NCBI GenBank assembly: GCA_022821065.1 | Contig: JAJEEK010000006.1 | Location: 1-64,000, forward strand | Direction: 5' to 3' | DNA: 64,000 nt | DNA from: Candidatus Poribacteria bacterium | GTDB lineage: Bacteria > Poribacteria > WGA-4E > WGA-3G | Shown: positions 44,698 to 52,721 of the stretch, one piece after another | Position numbering within the stretch: the first letter of the stretch is position 1 | How the letters are laid out: every line of letters begins with the position of its first letter | The notes under the pieces: model-generated | What the model was told of the DNA's origin: nothing | The model's database searches: none | What the model saw: only the letters and a program-made list of their open reading frames with translations | Translations under genes and position numbers: made by a program

Positions 44698-45090
44698 ATG
44701 AAATTTGGATTTTTAACAAAAATTTTTGAAGGCGCGTTGGGCATCGAAAAAACATACAACCAATGCGATAAGGCAATCGGGCAATTAAAAGCCTATAACG
44801 AGAAACGTAAACAACCCGATTTTCGTATGTCCGATGAGGAACAGGCTGCACTGGATACCGTTGTTGATACTGCGCTCAAGAATGCGAACCGTATCATTGA
44901 CAAAGAGGGTGAACGGAATTGGCCCGGCGTGTTCCGAGAGATGCATAAAAATTTGGCGAACATCTATATGGAACTTGATGAACACGATAAGGTTCGCGCA
45001 GCGTGTGAACGTCTCCAAGAGTACGGCGAAGTCGGTAAATTGGATGCCGAAGAGGTACTCGAAAGCCTCAAGGAAAAAGAAGATTCTTAA
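44698..45090 (+). CDS. Small helical protein of unknown function
   Basis: A 130-residue, highly charged, all-helical protein I do not recognise. The regular helix pattern and segments such as NLANIYMELDEHDKVRAACE suggest a degenerate TPR-like repeat, possibly a protein-interaction role. There is no signal peptide or membrane segment. GGAGACC gives a clear ribosome binding site. It follows the LamG gene by 56 bp. Confidence 0.72.
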   Translation: MKFGFLTKIFEGALGIEKTYNQCDKAIGQLKAYNEKRKQPDFRMSDEEQAALDTVVDTALKNANRIIDKEGERNWPGVFREMHKNLANIYMELDEHDKVRAACERLQEYGEVGKLDAEEVLESLKEKEDS

Positions 45091-45147
45091 TAGTCCTTGC
45101 GGTTCGATAAGGTAGGTTGGAAGCTTCAGATTCCTTTACGTAAACCT

Positions 45148-45190
45148 GAAGAAACACCCAAGCAAAAACCCTTCCACTACGTTTCAGGCT
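45148..45190. repeat. Dispersed repeat shared with 33978-34020
   Basis: GAAGAAACACCCAAGCAAAA and the following segment match the copy at 33978 with several substitutions. It occupies the 200-bp gap before the BatA-like gene. Confidence 0.55.
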
Positions 45191-45292
45191 ACGCACACTT
45201 TGGAAGATGAAAAGAAAGACGGAAGGCAAAGTACTTCTTAACAACAAGTTCTGGAAACCTACGAGCTGCGCCAGAACCGCGGAGAGGCAAAA

Positions 45293-47233
45293 ATGCAGTT
45301 CCTGAACCCTGCAGCGTTTTACCTACTCGGCGTCATCCCGATTGTGGTGGCACTTCACTTTCTGAAGCTGCGCCGCCACACCCACCTCGTTCCGAGTATC
45401 ATGCTCTGGCTCACCACCGACGAGGATCGGCGAGCGAACGTTCCGTTCCAACGGCTTCGTAACCTACTACTCCCGATACTACAGATCCTATTTCTTTTAC
45501 TTGTGATCTTCAGCGCAGCGCGTCCGGCACTGCGTAGACCCGGATTTATACCGGGACGCGCAATTCTCATCGTCGATAATTCCGCGAGCATGCTATCAGC
45601 GGAGACCGGGGAAACGCGTCTCAATCTGGCAAAACGGGCGGCACACAAGCACATAGAAGAGGTCGCCACTGGCGGCGGGATGATGCTCATGGTGACGAGT
45701 GCTACCGAATCTGATAATTATATCCGGGAAGCCTTCACGACAGATACAGCGAAACTCCGCAGCGCAATAGAAAATATCCCACAAAGCCATGTCCCACGCA
45801 ATCTCCGTCCCGTCTTTGATGCCGCATCGCGCTATGTCGAGTCTACACAAGACAAAGTTTTCCTGATTAGCGATAATTTTGAAAATTTACCGGAGACTTC
45901 GCTCTCTGTTCATAAAATCGGTGTCGGCAGTGATGCTGAGAACATCGGTATCGTCCGTTTCAGTGTCGAGATCGTCCGAGATCAATATGAGGTGTTGGTC
46001 GGTATTCGGAATTTCACGGATACCGTTAGAGCGGTAGACGTCGAGCTGGCGGTTGAAAACGCTACTTTCGATAGCAAAACGGTATCTATCCCTTCAAAGG
46101 CGACGAAGCCGGTCCTGTTTTCAGGTGATCCAGAGGGTTTAGTGGATAAAGTTATTCGCGTCCATCTTCCGACAGAAGATGACTTTATGCTGGATAACAG
46201 TGCCGCTGCTGTCTTGTCCGACGTGTCTCAATTCCGAATCCTGCTTGTCAGTGACAACCAAAAGTCTTTGCTCCCCGCGCTTTTAGAGGCGTATGGGGAA
46301 CATGTAGACCTACATGAGGTTGTTCCTGCAGATTATGTCGGTACCGGCAATTCCGAAATAGCGGTTTTCGATGGGAGTACACCCGCTGGACGCGAGGCTT
46401 TAGGGCGTTCTGTTGGTGCTGCACCCGGAACACATCTAATTTTTATCAATCCCGGGAACAACCTTCCGTTCATCGGAGAAGCGGACGGTACCGTTGAAGA
46501 TATGGCAGCACCGATACACGTTATCCAAACGGCTGAGGCGCACCCGCTCATGACCAACGTATCGCTACAAGACGTACGGGTCCTTAAATCGACTTCCCGA
46601 ACGTTGCCGCTTTTAGGACATTCACTTGTCGAAACAGAGAAAGGGGCGTTGATATGGATCGCGCAAGCGGCGGGTCGTCAGTTTCTTATCTTTGAGTTCG
46701 ATGCGTTCAACCCAGAGGTCTCTAACTTCGCGACGACTCTTCCGGATGCACCCCTGTTCGTCTATCAATCTTTGGCACGCTTTGAGTCAGGAACGGCAAC
46801 GCTGCGACCCCTTGAATTTACGGATGGACAGACGCGACACGCATTCCGCACTGGCGAATCCGTAAGGATTACAGCCATTGCCGAAGGTGCTACCGTTCAC
46901 ATCGAAAAACCCGATAAAGAGACTGTTGAGGGGGCAGATTCCTTATTCACCGAGACGGATCAGGTCGGGGTCTATACCCTCTATGCCGATAATAGACCGC
47001 TTGAAAGATTCACGGTTAATCTACTCGACGCGGACACATCAGCACTCTCACATTCGGCAACGACAACCGAGACAGATACGTCGGCATCCATCGAAAACGG
47101 ATTCCAACCGATGACACAAGAGGTGTGGCGGTTCCCCGCGCTGCTCGCATGTATTGTACTACTATTGGAGTGGTGGTTTTATCATCGGGAGGGAGTACCT
47201 GTTACCAGAAGACTTGGCGGAGCGACTGCGTAA
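45293..47233 (+). CDS. BatA-domain and von Willebrand factor A membrane protein
   Basis: A 646-residue protein. The N-terminal BatA segment (MQFLNPAAFYLLGVIPIVVA) and a second helix near 57-75 anchor it; the VWA domain follows with the metal site D-N-S-A-S (AILIVDNSASM). A long periplasmic-type beta-rich region and a C-terminal helix (FPALLACIVLLLEWWFY) complete it. Such proteins occur with MoxR ATPases in Bat/stress systems, but no MoxR gene is in the window. GGAGAGG precedes the ATG. The stop codon lies within a loose TGCGTAAGTCCT repeat end. Confidence 0.87.
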   Translation: MQFLNPAAFYLLGVIPIVVALHFLKLRRHTHLVPSIMLWLTTDEDRRANVPFQRLRNLLLPILQILFLLLVIFSAARPALRRPGFIPGRAILIVDNSASMLSAETGETRLNLAKRAAHKHIEEVATGGGMMLMVTSATESDNYIREAFTTDTAKLRSAIENIPQSHVPRNLRPVFDAASRYVESTQDKVFLISDNFENLPETSLSVHKIGVGSDAENIGIVRFSVEIVRDQYEVLVGIRNFTDTVRAVDVELAVENATFDSKTVSIPSKATKPVLFSGDPEGLVDKVIRVHLPTEDDFMLDNSAAAVLSDVSQFRILLVSDNQKSLLPALLEAYGEHVDLHEVVPADYVGTGNSEIAVFDGSTPAGREALGRSVGAAPGTHLIFINPGNNLPFIGEADGTVEDMAAPIHVIQTAEAHPLMTNVSLQDVRVLKSTSRTLPLLGHSLVETEKGALIWIAQAAGRQFLIFEFDAFNPEVSNFATTLPDAPLFVYQSLARFESGTATLRPLEFTDGQTRHAFRTGESVRITAIAEGATVHIEKPDKETVEGADSLFTETDQVGVYTLYADNRPLERFTVNLLDADTSALSHSATTTETDTSASIENGFQPMTQEVWRFPALLACIVLLLEWWFYHREGVPVTRRLGGATA

Positions 47234-47238
47234 GTCCT
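47227..47238. repeat. Loose TGCGTAAGTCCT repeat end supplying the VWA stop codon
   Basis: This inverted-repeat end overlaps the last codons and TAA of the BatA/VWA gene, 4 bp before a full copy of the element. Confidence 0.5.
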
Positions 47239-47242
47239 GAAC

Positions 47243-47362
47243 AGGATTTACGTATTTTTGACTGCAGCCTATTCTGTTAGATGAGATTTCTCGTAAAACA
47301 TAGCGTTCTGGTGTCACAAACTATGAAGTTTGTGGTACAAAAGAGCAGCATGCGTAAGTCCT
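47243..47362. mobile_element. MITE-like element, copy 3
   Basis: Ends AGGATTTACGTA and TGCGTAAGTCCT bracket 120 bp. Inside is the palindrome CACAAACT-ATGA-AGTTTGTG, followed by GTACAAAAGAG; this part is identical to the copy at 54328-54447. Confidence 0.75.
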
Positions 47363-47369
47363 ACTGAAT

Positions 47370-47978
47370 CTATTCGGGCTCGTCTATTTCTAAGATTCCG
47401 AGAATCCGTTCTACCAAAACGTTGCTCGGCATTGCCCCCACAAACGCACCTGCAATCTCTCCATCTCTGAATACGATATAGGTCGGTGTCCCGCGGATAT
47501 GATATTCACCAGTCTTCTGTGGTTGCGTATTAACATCCAACTTGGCGAAGGTAAAGGTATCCCGATATTCTAATGCTACAGCTGTGACCACAGGCTTCAT
47601 CAGTATACAGTATATTCAGCGTTCCGATTTAAATTCTACGACGATCGGGAGTTCGGAACCGAGAACGATGTCGTCAAAAGTTACGTCGGTAACTTCAAAT
47701 GGAATACCGGATGTTTGACCGAGATAGGTCGCCGTGAGTACCAAATCTAAAATATTGACGGTGCCATCCCTGTTGATGTCCGGGTTGGGGGATTGATCTT
47801 CGGTAGGCATCTCGCCAAAATGTGAGGCGATGAATGTGAGGTCGAGGATATTCACGAAGCCGTCGGTGTTGACATCGGCTGCGCTCCGAGCATCGAAATC
47901 CTCATCTTCAGCGTGATTTGTTGCCCAAAAACCGAACACGAGGCTCAGCATTAGCAACGAAAGAACCAATTTTTTCAT
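47370..47978 (-). CDS. Dockerin-thioredoxin protein with in-frame TGA, probable selenoprotein
   Basis: Read through one TGA, this gene gives a 202-residue protein: signal peptide (1-23), type I dockerin (about 33-90, calcium loops DVNTDGFVNILD and DINRDGTVNILD), then a thioredoxin domain from about 95. The TGA (47616-47618, position 121) stands where the first active-site Cys belongs: FKSER-U-IYC-ILMKPVV. The frame continues with a normal thioredoxin C-terminal half including the cis-proline segment IRGTPTYIVF. A hairpin with a GGTC loop starts 22 nt after the TGA. A dead gene is the alternative, but the paralog at 48072-49892 has TGA at the same place. AAGGAACGT precedes the ATG. Confidence 0.8.
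47582..47593 (-). promoter_or_regulatory. Candidate bacterial SECIS hairpin of the 47370-47978 gene
   Basis: On the minus strand CTGT (47593-47590), loop GGTC and ACAG (47585-47582) form a small hairpin whose loop lies 27-30 nt after the TGA. The E. coli fdhF SECIS also has a GGUC loop about 19 nt after UGA. The stem is short, so this is a candidate only. Confidence 0.4.
47616..47618 (-). other. In-frame TGA at the thioredoxin active-site Cys (probable Sec codon)
   Basis: The codon lies between CGC (Arg) and ATA TAC TGT, giving U-I-Y-C. It aligns with the first Cys of CxxC and with the TGA at 48303-48305 in the paralog. Confidence 0.78.
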
Positions 47979-48038
47979 ACGTTCCTTACATGATAAGTAA
48001 TGCAGGCAAGGTTTGGAACCTCACCTGCAATGAGAAAG

Positions 48039-48063
48039 AAGATGCTGACACTCGCAGCATCTT
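48039..48063 (-). terminator. Terminator-like hairpin between the two dockerin-thioredoxin genes
   Basis: AAGATGCTG and CAGCATCTT form a 9-bp stem with a 7-nt loop just after the stop at 48072, followed on the minus strand by CTTTCTC. It suggests that the two genes are separate transcription units. Confidence 0.6.
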
Positions 48064-48071
48064 TGAATCCT

Positions 48072-49892
48072 TTAATTTATAGCCTTGAGAACGTTCTGAA
48101 CGAATTCATTTTTCGGTGTTTCGCCTGCGAAACGTCCAACTTCCTCTCCATCTTTGAATATGATGTAAATAGGCTGATATCTGATCCCAAACTTTCTGGA
48201 TGTTTCGAGGTTCTCTTCCCGGTTCAATTTTCCGACAGCGAATGTATTCTTGTTCTCTGAAGCAATTTCGGCGACAACTGGCACCATTTTTTGGCAAAAC
48301 GGTCACCAGTCCGTATAAAACTCGACCACGATGGGAAGCTTAGACCCAAGCACGACGGTATCAAAGTTCGCATCGGTGACTTCAATCGGGATACCGTCAT
48401 AAGCACTCGCAGTGGTAAAGGTGATGTTAATCTCGGTCCCGTTGTTGGCAGCGTCTCTAACTTTTCCAGTGATAACATAAGTAGTCTCCGGGTCGAGTTC
48501 TTTGCCAGGGACAGGTGTAAGCATCACTTTGTTGCCATCAAAAGTGGTGATCCATCCGACATTATCGTCTGCTTCGGTTCGCAGCGTGACGAGACCACGG
48601 ACATCTTCGCTGAACACGATTTCAATCGTCGCGCTTGGGTCAACGTCTGTATCGCCATCACTGACCGTCCCACCCGTGATTGACGGTGCCTCCGTATCCG
48701 GTGCGACGACCGTGTAAGTGAACGTTAGACTCCCATCCGACCAAGTGATTGTCAGTTCCAGTTCCCCGGGTGTAAAGGGTCCCGTGATTGTGACACTGTC
48801 TCCATCCGTTGTGGCAGTCCCTGTGGTGGTTGTCACGTCCTGTGGCGGATTGTCGAAAGTTAGCGTGATACTATCCTCGGTCGTAATCTCTACGCCGCTT
48901 TCTGGCTCTGCACTAACAAATGCGACAAGTGGTCTGACGGTATACGAGAGAGTTTCGGCTCCATCTTCCCAAGTGACCGTCAATTCCAGATCACCGGGTG
49001 TAAAGGGACCGGTGATGGTAACACTGTTCCCTTCGGTTATAGCGACCCCATTGCTGACGGTAACATCCGCTGGCGGATGGTCAAAAGCCAAGGTGATGGC
49101 ATCGTTTGTCGTAATTTCTGTCCCACTTTCAGGATCTGCACTAACGAATGCGACAACCGGTCTGGCAGTATAGGAGAGGGTTTCGGTTCCATCAGCCCAA
49201 GTGATCGTCAACTCAAGATCACCGACTGTGAAAGGACCCGTGATTGTGACACTGTTTTCATCGGTTGTGGCAGTCCCTGTGCTGGTTGTCACGTCCTGTG
49301 GCGGATGGTCGAAAGTTAGCGTGATACTATCCTCAGTCGTAATCACCACGCCGCTTTCTGGCTCTGCACTAACAAATGCTGCAACCGGTCTGACAGTATA
49401 GGAGAGGGTTTCGGTTCCATCAGTCCAAGTGACTGTCAACTCAAGATCACCGACTGTGAAAGGACCCGTGATTGTGACACTGTTTTCATCGATTGTGGCA
49501 GTCCCTGTGCTGACGGTAACATCCGCTGGTGGATTGTCAAAGGTGAGGGTAATACTATCGTTCATGACGAGTTCAGAACCGATTTCTGGATCCACGCTAA
49601 CGAACGCCACCGGGGGTCTGACGGTTTCGCCGAGATGGTTCGCGACGAGTACCAAGTCAAGAACGTTGACACTGCCGTCGCCGTTGACATCTGGGCTAGG
49701 CGTTTGGTCCTCGGCGACGATCTCACCGAAATGTGAGGCGATCAGCACCAGATCAAGGACGTTTATCATTCCATCGCTGTTGACATCAGCTGCCCGTAAG
49801 GTCTCAATATCTGTTTCTTCTTGCGCGTAGCTTGCTGTTGAGGCGAGGAATGCTAAACTGAGTATTAGCAACGAACAAGTCAGTGTTTTCAT
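48072..49892 (-). CDS. Dockerin / Ig-like repeat / thioredoxin protein with in-frame TGA, probable selenoprotein
   Basis: Read through one TGA, this gene encodes 606 residues: signal peptide (1-23), type I dockerin (about 35-90), four near-identical Ig-like repeats of about 76 residues (95-400; each with SITLTFDNPP and SVTITGPFT), a Big_5/SbsA-like domain (about 403-500, SDGDTDVDPSATIEIVFSED) and a thioredoxin domain (510-606). TGA (48303-48305) is residue 530 in VVEFYTDW-U-PFC-QKMVPVV, exactly the first active-site Cys. After it the same frame gives KFGIRYQPIYIIF and a normal end. Tryptophan uses TGG next to it, so TGA is not a Trp codon. Reduction or isomerisation of disulfides outside the cytoplasm is the likely job. 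AAGGAAAACG precedes the ATG. Confidence 0.8.
48270..48285 (-). promoter_or_regulatory. Weak candidate SECIS hairpin of the 48072-49892 gene
   Basis: GGTG and CGCC (one G-T pair) enclose an 8-nt loop (CCAGTTGT) lying 22-29 nt after the TGA. The spacing suits a bacterial SECIS but the stem is only 4 bp, and other foldings are possible. Confidence 0.25.
48303..48305 (-). other. In-frame TGA at the thioredoxin active-site Cys (probable Sec codon)
   Basis: The codon order GAC TGG TGA CCG TTT TGC gives D-W-U-P-F-C, the classic W-C-x-x-C context with TGA for the first Cys. Confidence 0.8.
48690..49620. repeat. Four tandem Ig-like domain repeats (about 230 bp each)
   Basis: The DNA of the four repeats within the 48072-49892 gene is highly similar; the word GGACCCGTGATTGTGACACT recurs unchanged in two units. 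This indicates recent duplication and possible copy-number change. Confidence 0.8.
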
Positions 49893-49979
49893 GACGTTTT
49901 CCTTGTTAGGCGTTATAGAATTTGCTTTACGGCTGCTTTTCCCAGCAGCGCGTGATATGTAGCATTCCGTGAGGAGATG

Positions 49980-51017
49980 CTAAGTTGTATCCGTTTTTTC
50001 GTTGTGCCATCCCTGAACCGCTTCCGGGATGGCTTGTAGGTTTTCGATGGTTGTCTGGAGTGGAATTGCGCATTCCGGTCCTATCAGTGGAACACCGGCA
50101 TCCAAGTTTTTTACGACCTCTGCTTTAACGTCTTCAGGTTCTTTGGCGAACAGCGTTTCGGGGTTATTAATATTTCCGACGAGTGCGATCCGTTTTTTTA
50201 TGATGTCCATAGATTCACTCGGTTCGTTTTTCGAGTCGTAATGGAAGGCTGCCATCCCTGTCTGTGCGATGTATTCCATCCGGTCAACGGTGCGCCCACA
50301 GATATGGAGTATAAGTGGGATCGGAATACGATCGACGAATTCGATGTGAAGGTCTCGGAGGTAGTGCTGATAGTATTCGCCGCTGACAAGGTCGCCTGTG
50401 GCGTGGTCAGGAAGCGTCAGGGCATCTGCTCCCGCCTCAATCTGCGCGACACCGAATTGCACGGTTGCTTCCTTCATCCGGTCGAGTGCGAGTTTCGTTT
50501 TGCCGGGGTCATCGAGCGACAGCAACAAGAACGGTTCGACACCGAAGCAGTGGTAGCCGAGCGACCAAGGCCCCATCGTCTTCCCGATGATAGCGACTTC
50601 ATCGCCGTATTCTTTTTTCAAGATTTTAATCGCTTCGAGGACGCACTGTGTATCTGGGTGTGTTAGAAAATCATCTGGGATAGCGATGTCATCGACATCC
50701 TCCCAGATCGGTTCCCGCATTTTGACGGTGGGCCAGTTATCCTTCTGTTCCCACTGGATTTTGCAGCCGAGTGCGCTGGATTCTTGGATAATCGTAAAGA
50801 CTGGCATGATGGTGTCGAATCCGAGTTCAGTGTATCCTGTGGCAGCGAGACGGGCCATCAATTCCGGTTCTCGGTTCGCTTGTGGGAAAGGTGCCTCTAC
50901 CAGGTCCATCAGTTCGACAGTGGCGACGGAGGTCGGGTTGCAGACAGGTGTGCGATCGGTCGGTTCGTTACGGAGTGCAGCGAGTACACGTTCACGGCTC
51001 GTCATTGCGTTTGGCAT
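49980..51017 (-). CDS. Uroporphyrinogen-decarboxylase-fold methyltransferase (MtaA/CmuA-like)
   Basis: A 345-residue TIM-barrel of the URO-D superfamily, closer to corrinoid methyltransferases than to HemE: TSRERVLAALRNEPTDRTPV at the start, PWSLGYHCFG in the middle, the zinc ligand pair in PLILHICGRT (H-x-C) and the later Cys in LIGPECAIP. MtaA-type enzymes move methyl groups between methylcobalamin proteins and thiols. The methyl source here is unknown. GAGGAAAC precedes the ATG at 51017, and the unknown gene at 51030 starts the same leftward pair. Confidence 0.87.
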   Translation of the reverse strand: MPNAMTSRERVLAALRNEPTDRTPVCNPTSVATVELMDLVEAPFPQANREPELMARLAATGYTELGFDTIMPVFTIIQESSALGCKIQWEQKDNWPTVKMREPIWEDVDDIAIPDDFLTHPDTQCVLEAIKILKKEYGDEVAIIGKTMGPWSLGYHCFGVEPFLLLSLDDPGKTKLALDRMKEATVQFGVAQIEAGADALTLPDHATGDLVSGEYYQHYLRDLHIEFVDRIPIPLILHICGRTVDRMEYIAQTGMAAFHYDSKNEPSESMDIIKKRIALVGNINNPETLFAKEPEDVKAEVVKNLDAGVPLIGPECAIPLQTTIENLQAIPEAVQGWHNEKTDTT

Positions 51018-51029
51018 TTTCGGTTTCCT

Positions 51030-51677
51030 CTATGTCTGTTGGCTCGGTGCGCTGAGGACACCGCGTCCGGCTCCCATCTCATCTTCACGCAAGACGACTC
51101 TAACGTTCGGTGCCCGCGTCAGTAGGAGTCCAACGAGTGCGTCGTGCGACGTTTCACAAGCAAAAGCAACGGTGTCTCTGTTATCGGTTTCGACGCTCTC
51201 CATTTCACCCAATTTCGCCAAACCACCGGCAATCGCTGAGATGCGTCGTGCTGCGCTTCTGCCTTCACCTTCTGTGGTAACCCGATAGACACCTTGTCCT
51301 GTCGAATCAACCGTAATCGTAAGTCTCGATTTTTTATCGAGGATATTTAACGGACGCGGTTCAGCGGGGGTATCCGGGGCAAGTTTACACGCTTCGAGAA
51401 AGACGCGCCGACACGCCGCTTCGTGTGTGCTGTTACACGGGAAATGCAGCAGACCGTCGTCATTTTTCAGCATCCCACCGAGCACTTGCATCGCTTCAAC
51501 CACAGCTTCGATTCTCTCGGGCGCGCCTGATATACGACTGTAGGTATGCACGAGAAAGGCTGGCGTGTTGTTCCCGTGGTTTACATTCTGGCGGTAGAGT
51601 CCGATAGTAATGTCATTGAAATGGGGGTCCATCGGTACGAGTTCGATACGTCTACCGATGTCAACAACGCGTTGCAT
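51030..51677 (-). CDS. Protein of unknown function next to the MtaA-like gene
   Basis: A 215-residue cytoplasmic protein I do not recognise. The first half is alpha/beta with DPHFNDITIGLYRQN and the helix GAPERIEAVVEAMQVLGGML; CNSTHEAACRRVFLEACKL lies in the middle. The second half has two ferredoxin-like beta-alpha-beta passes (VTTEGEGRSAARRISAIAGG). The gene ends 12 bp before the MtaA-like gene, so the two are probably co-transcribed and may work together. AAGGATC precedes the ATG. Confidence 0.72.
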   Translation of the reverse strand: MQRVVDIGRRIELVPMDPHFNDITIGLYRQNVNHGNNTPAFLVHTYSRISGAPERIEAVVEAMQVLGGMLKNDDGLLHFPCNSTHEAACRRVFLEACKLAPDTPAEPRPLNILDKKSRLTITVDSTGQGVYRVTTEGEGRSAARRISAIAGGLAKLGEMESVETDNRDTVAFACETSHDALVGLLLTRAPNVRVVLREDEMGAGRGVLSAPSQQT

Positions 51678-51695
51678 AAATGATCCTTAGACTGA

Positions 51696-52634
51696 CTAAT
51701 TACGCCGTGCAAGCCTGCCGCCGTAGTGATTTTCGTAGATGTACTTATAAGCCTTTTCGGAGAGTCTGCGTAAGATAGTCGCACGCCGGTCCTTCCAACT
51801 GTAAAAGGATTCCCACCGGTTCCTGCGGTCCGTTTTCGACCTGTCCTCCATCAGTCCGATAAAAATGTAGGGACGCGATCTCCCGCGTGGGTCTTTCAGG
51901 ACTAATACGCCGCCGTCTCCTACCAATCCGTAAACGGTTCCCGTTTTGTTGTAAACCTCCACGTAGGCGGGGATATAGGTCTGTTTGAAGATATAGTCTC
52001 CGTTTTTCAACTTGAAATACCACTTCATTTTATCCGAATGCGGGAGTCTATCCTGCCACAACCGCAAGAAGAATGTGCTCAAGTCACGAGCAGAGGTCAT
52101 GTTTTTATATGTCCGTCCGGTGTACGGGATGTATTCGACAATCCGAGTCTGTTTGAAGTACGGATAATTGGTTTTCAATATTCGGCTCACGCGTGCCGGT
52201 CCACCGAGTAATCGGATGAAATAGTTCGTTGAGGAGTTTGAGCTCTTCTGTATCATTGCCCTTAGATGCCCTCTGTTATTATCGGTATGCTGCTGCCGTC
52301 TATATTTGACTTCGTGAAAATACGCGAGCATAACAAAGTTCTTAATAATTGATGCCGCCATCATCTGCCGATCTTCGTTGATGGACACTAACTTCTTGTT
52401 TTTTGAAATATCGTAAACAACGAAACTGGTGCGATCAGATGCCGAAAGACGTTTCCGCCTGCGTAGGTTCTTAATATAGTATTCAAATTCCGCTTCCAGC
52501 TGCGAATCTATTGTGCTCTGGTACTTATTCGGGATATTACGATAGCTCGCTGCTGACGAACCATATATTGGCAGCAATAGTGCGATATTACAACATATTA
52601 AGAATGTAAATAACTTTGTTTTGCCCCTTAACAT
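51696..52634 (-). CDS. Exported class A beta-lactamase-fold protein
   Basis: A 312-residue protein with signal peptide (LLLPIYGSSAAS). The three active-site motifs of the serine beta-lactamase/PBP fold are present: S95-IIK (AASIIKNF), a second-motif segment MIQKSSNSSTNYF (S-x-N), and NKTGTVYG near 255. The protein is very basic (RRRKRLSASD near 58). Such proteins may be PBP-like peptidases or binders rather than antibiotic-degrading enzymes. AAGGA precedes the ATG at 52634. Confidence 0.82.
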   Translation of the reverse strand: MLRGKTKLFTFLICCNIALLLPIYGSSAASYRNIPNKYQSTIDSQLEAEFEYYIKNLRRRKRLSASDRTSFVVYDISKNKKLVSINEDRQMMAASIIKNFVMLAYFHEVKYRRQQHTDNNRGHLRAMIQKSSNSSTNYFIRLLGGPARVSRILKTNYPYFKQTRIVEYIPYTGRTYKNMTSARDLSTFFLRLWQDRLPHSDKMKWYFKLKNGDYIFKQTYIPAYVEVYNKTGTVYGLVGDGGVLVLKDPRGRSRPYIFIGLMEDRSKTDRRNRWESFYSWKDRRATILRRLSEKAYKYIYENHYGGRLARRN

Positions 52635-52721
52635 CTCACTGTCCTTCCCCTTTCTGATGTTTATCCGTAACGATGCAGACGGTATACTCATAAAATTGCG
52701 CAATTACTTTGAAAGATTGGA

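Noticed and set aside
47370..47600. Stand-alone thioredoxin of 76 residues starting at the ATG at 47600
   Set aside because: It would lack the first beta strand and the whole CxxC motif, and there is no ribosome binding site. The frame is continuous with the dockerin gene across the TGA.
48072..48287. Stand-alone thioredoxin of 71 residues starting at the ATG at 48287
   Set aside because: It lacks the active site and the N-terminal half of the fold; the upstream frame supplies both through the TGA.
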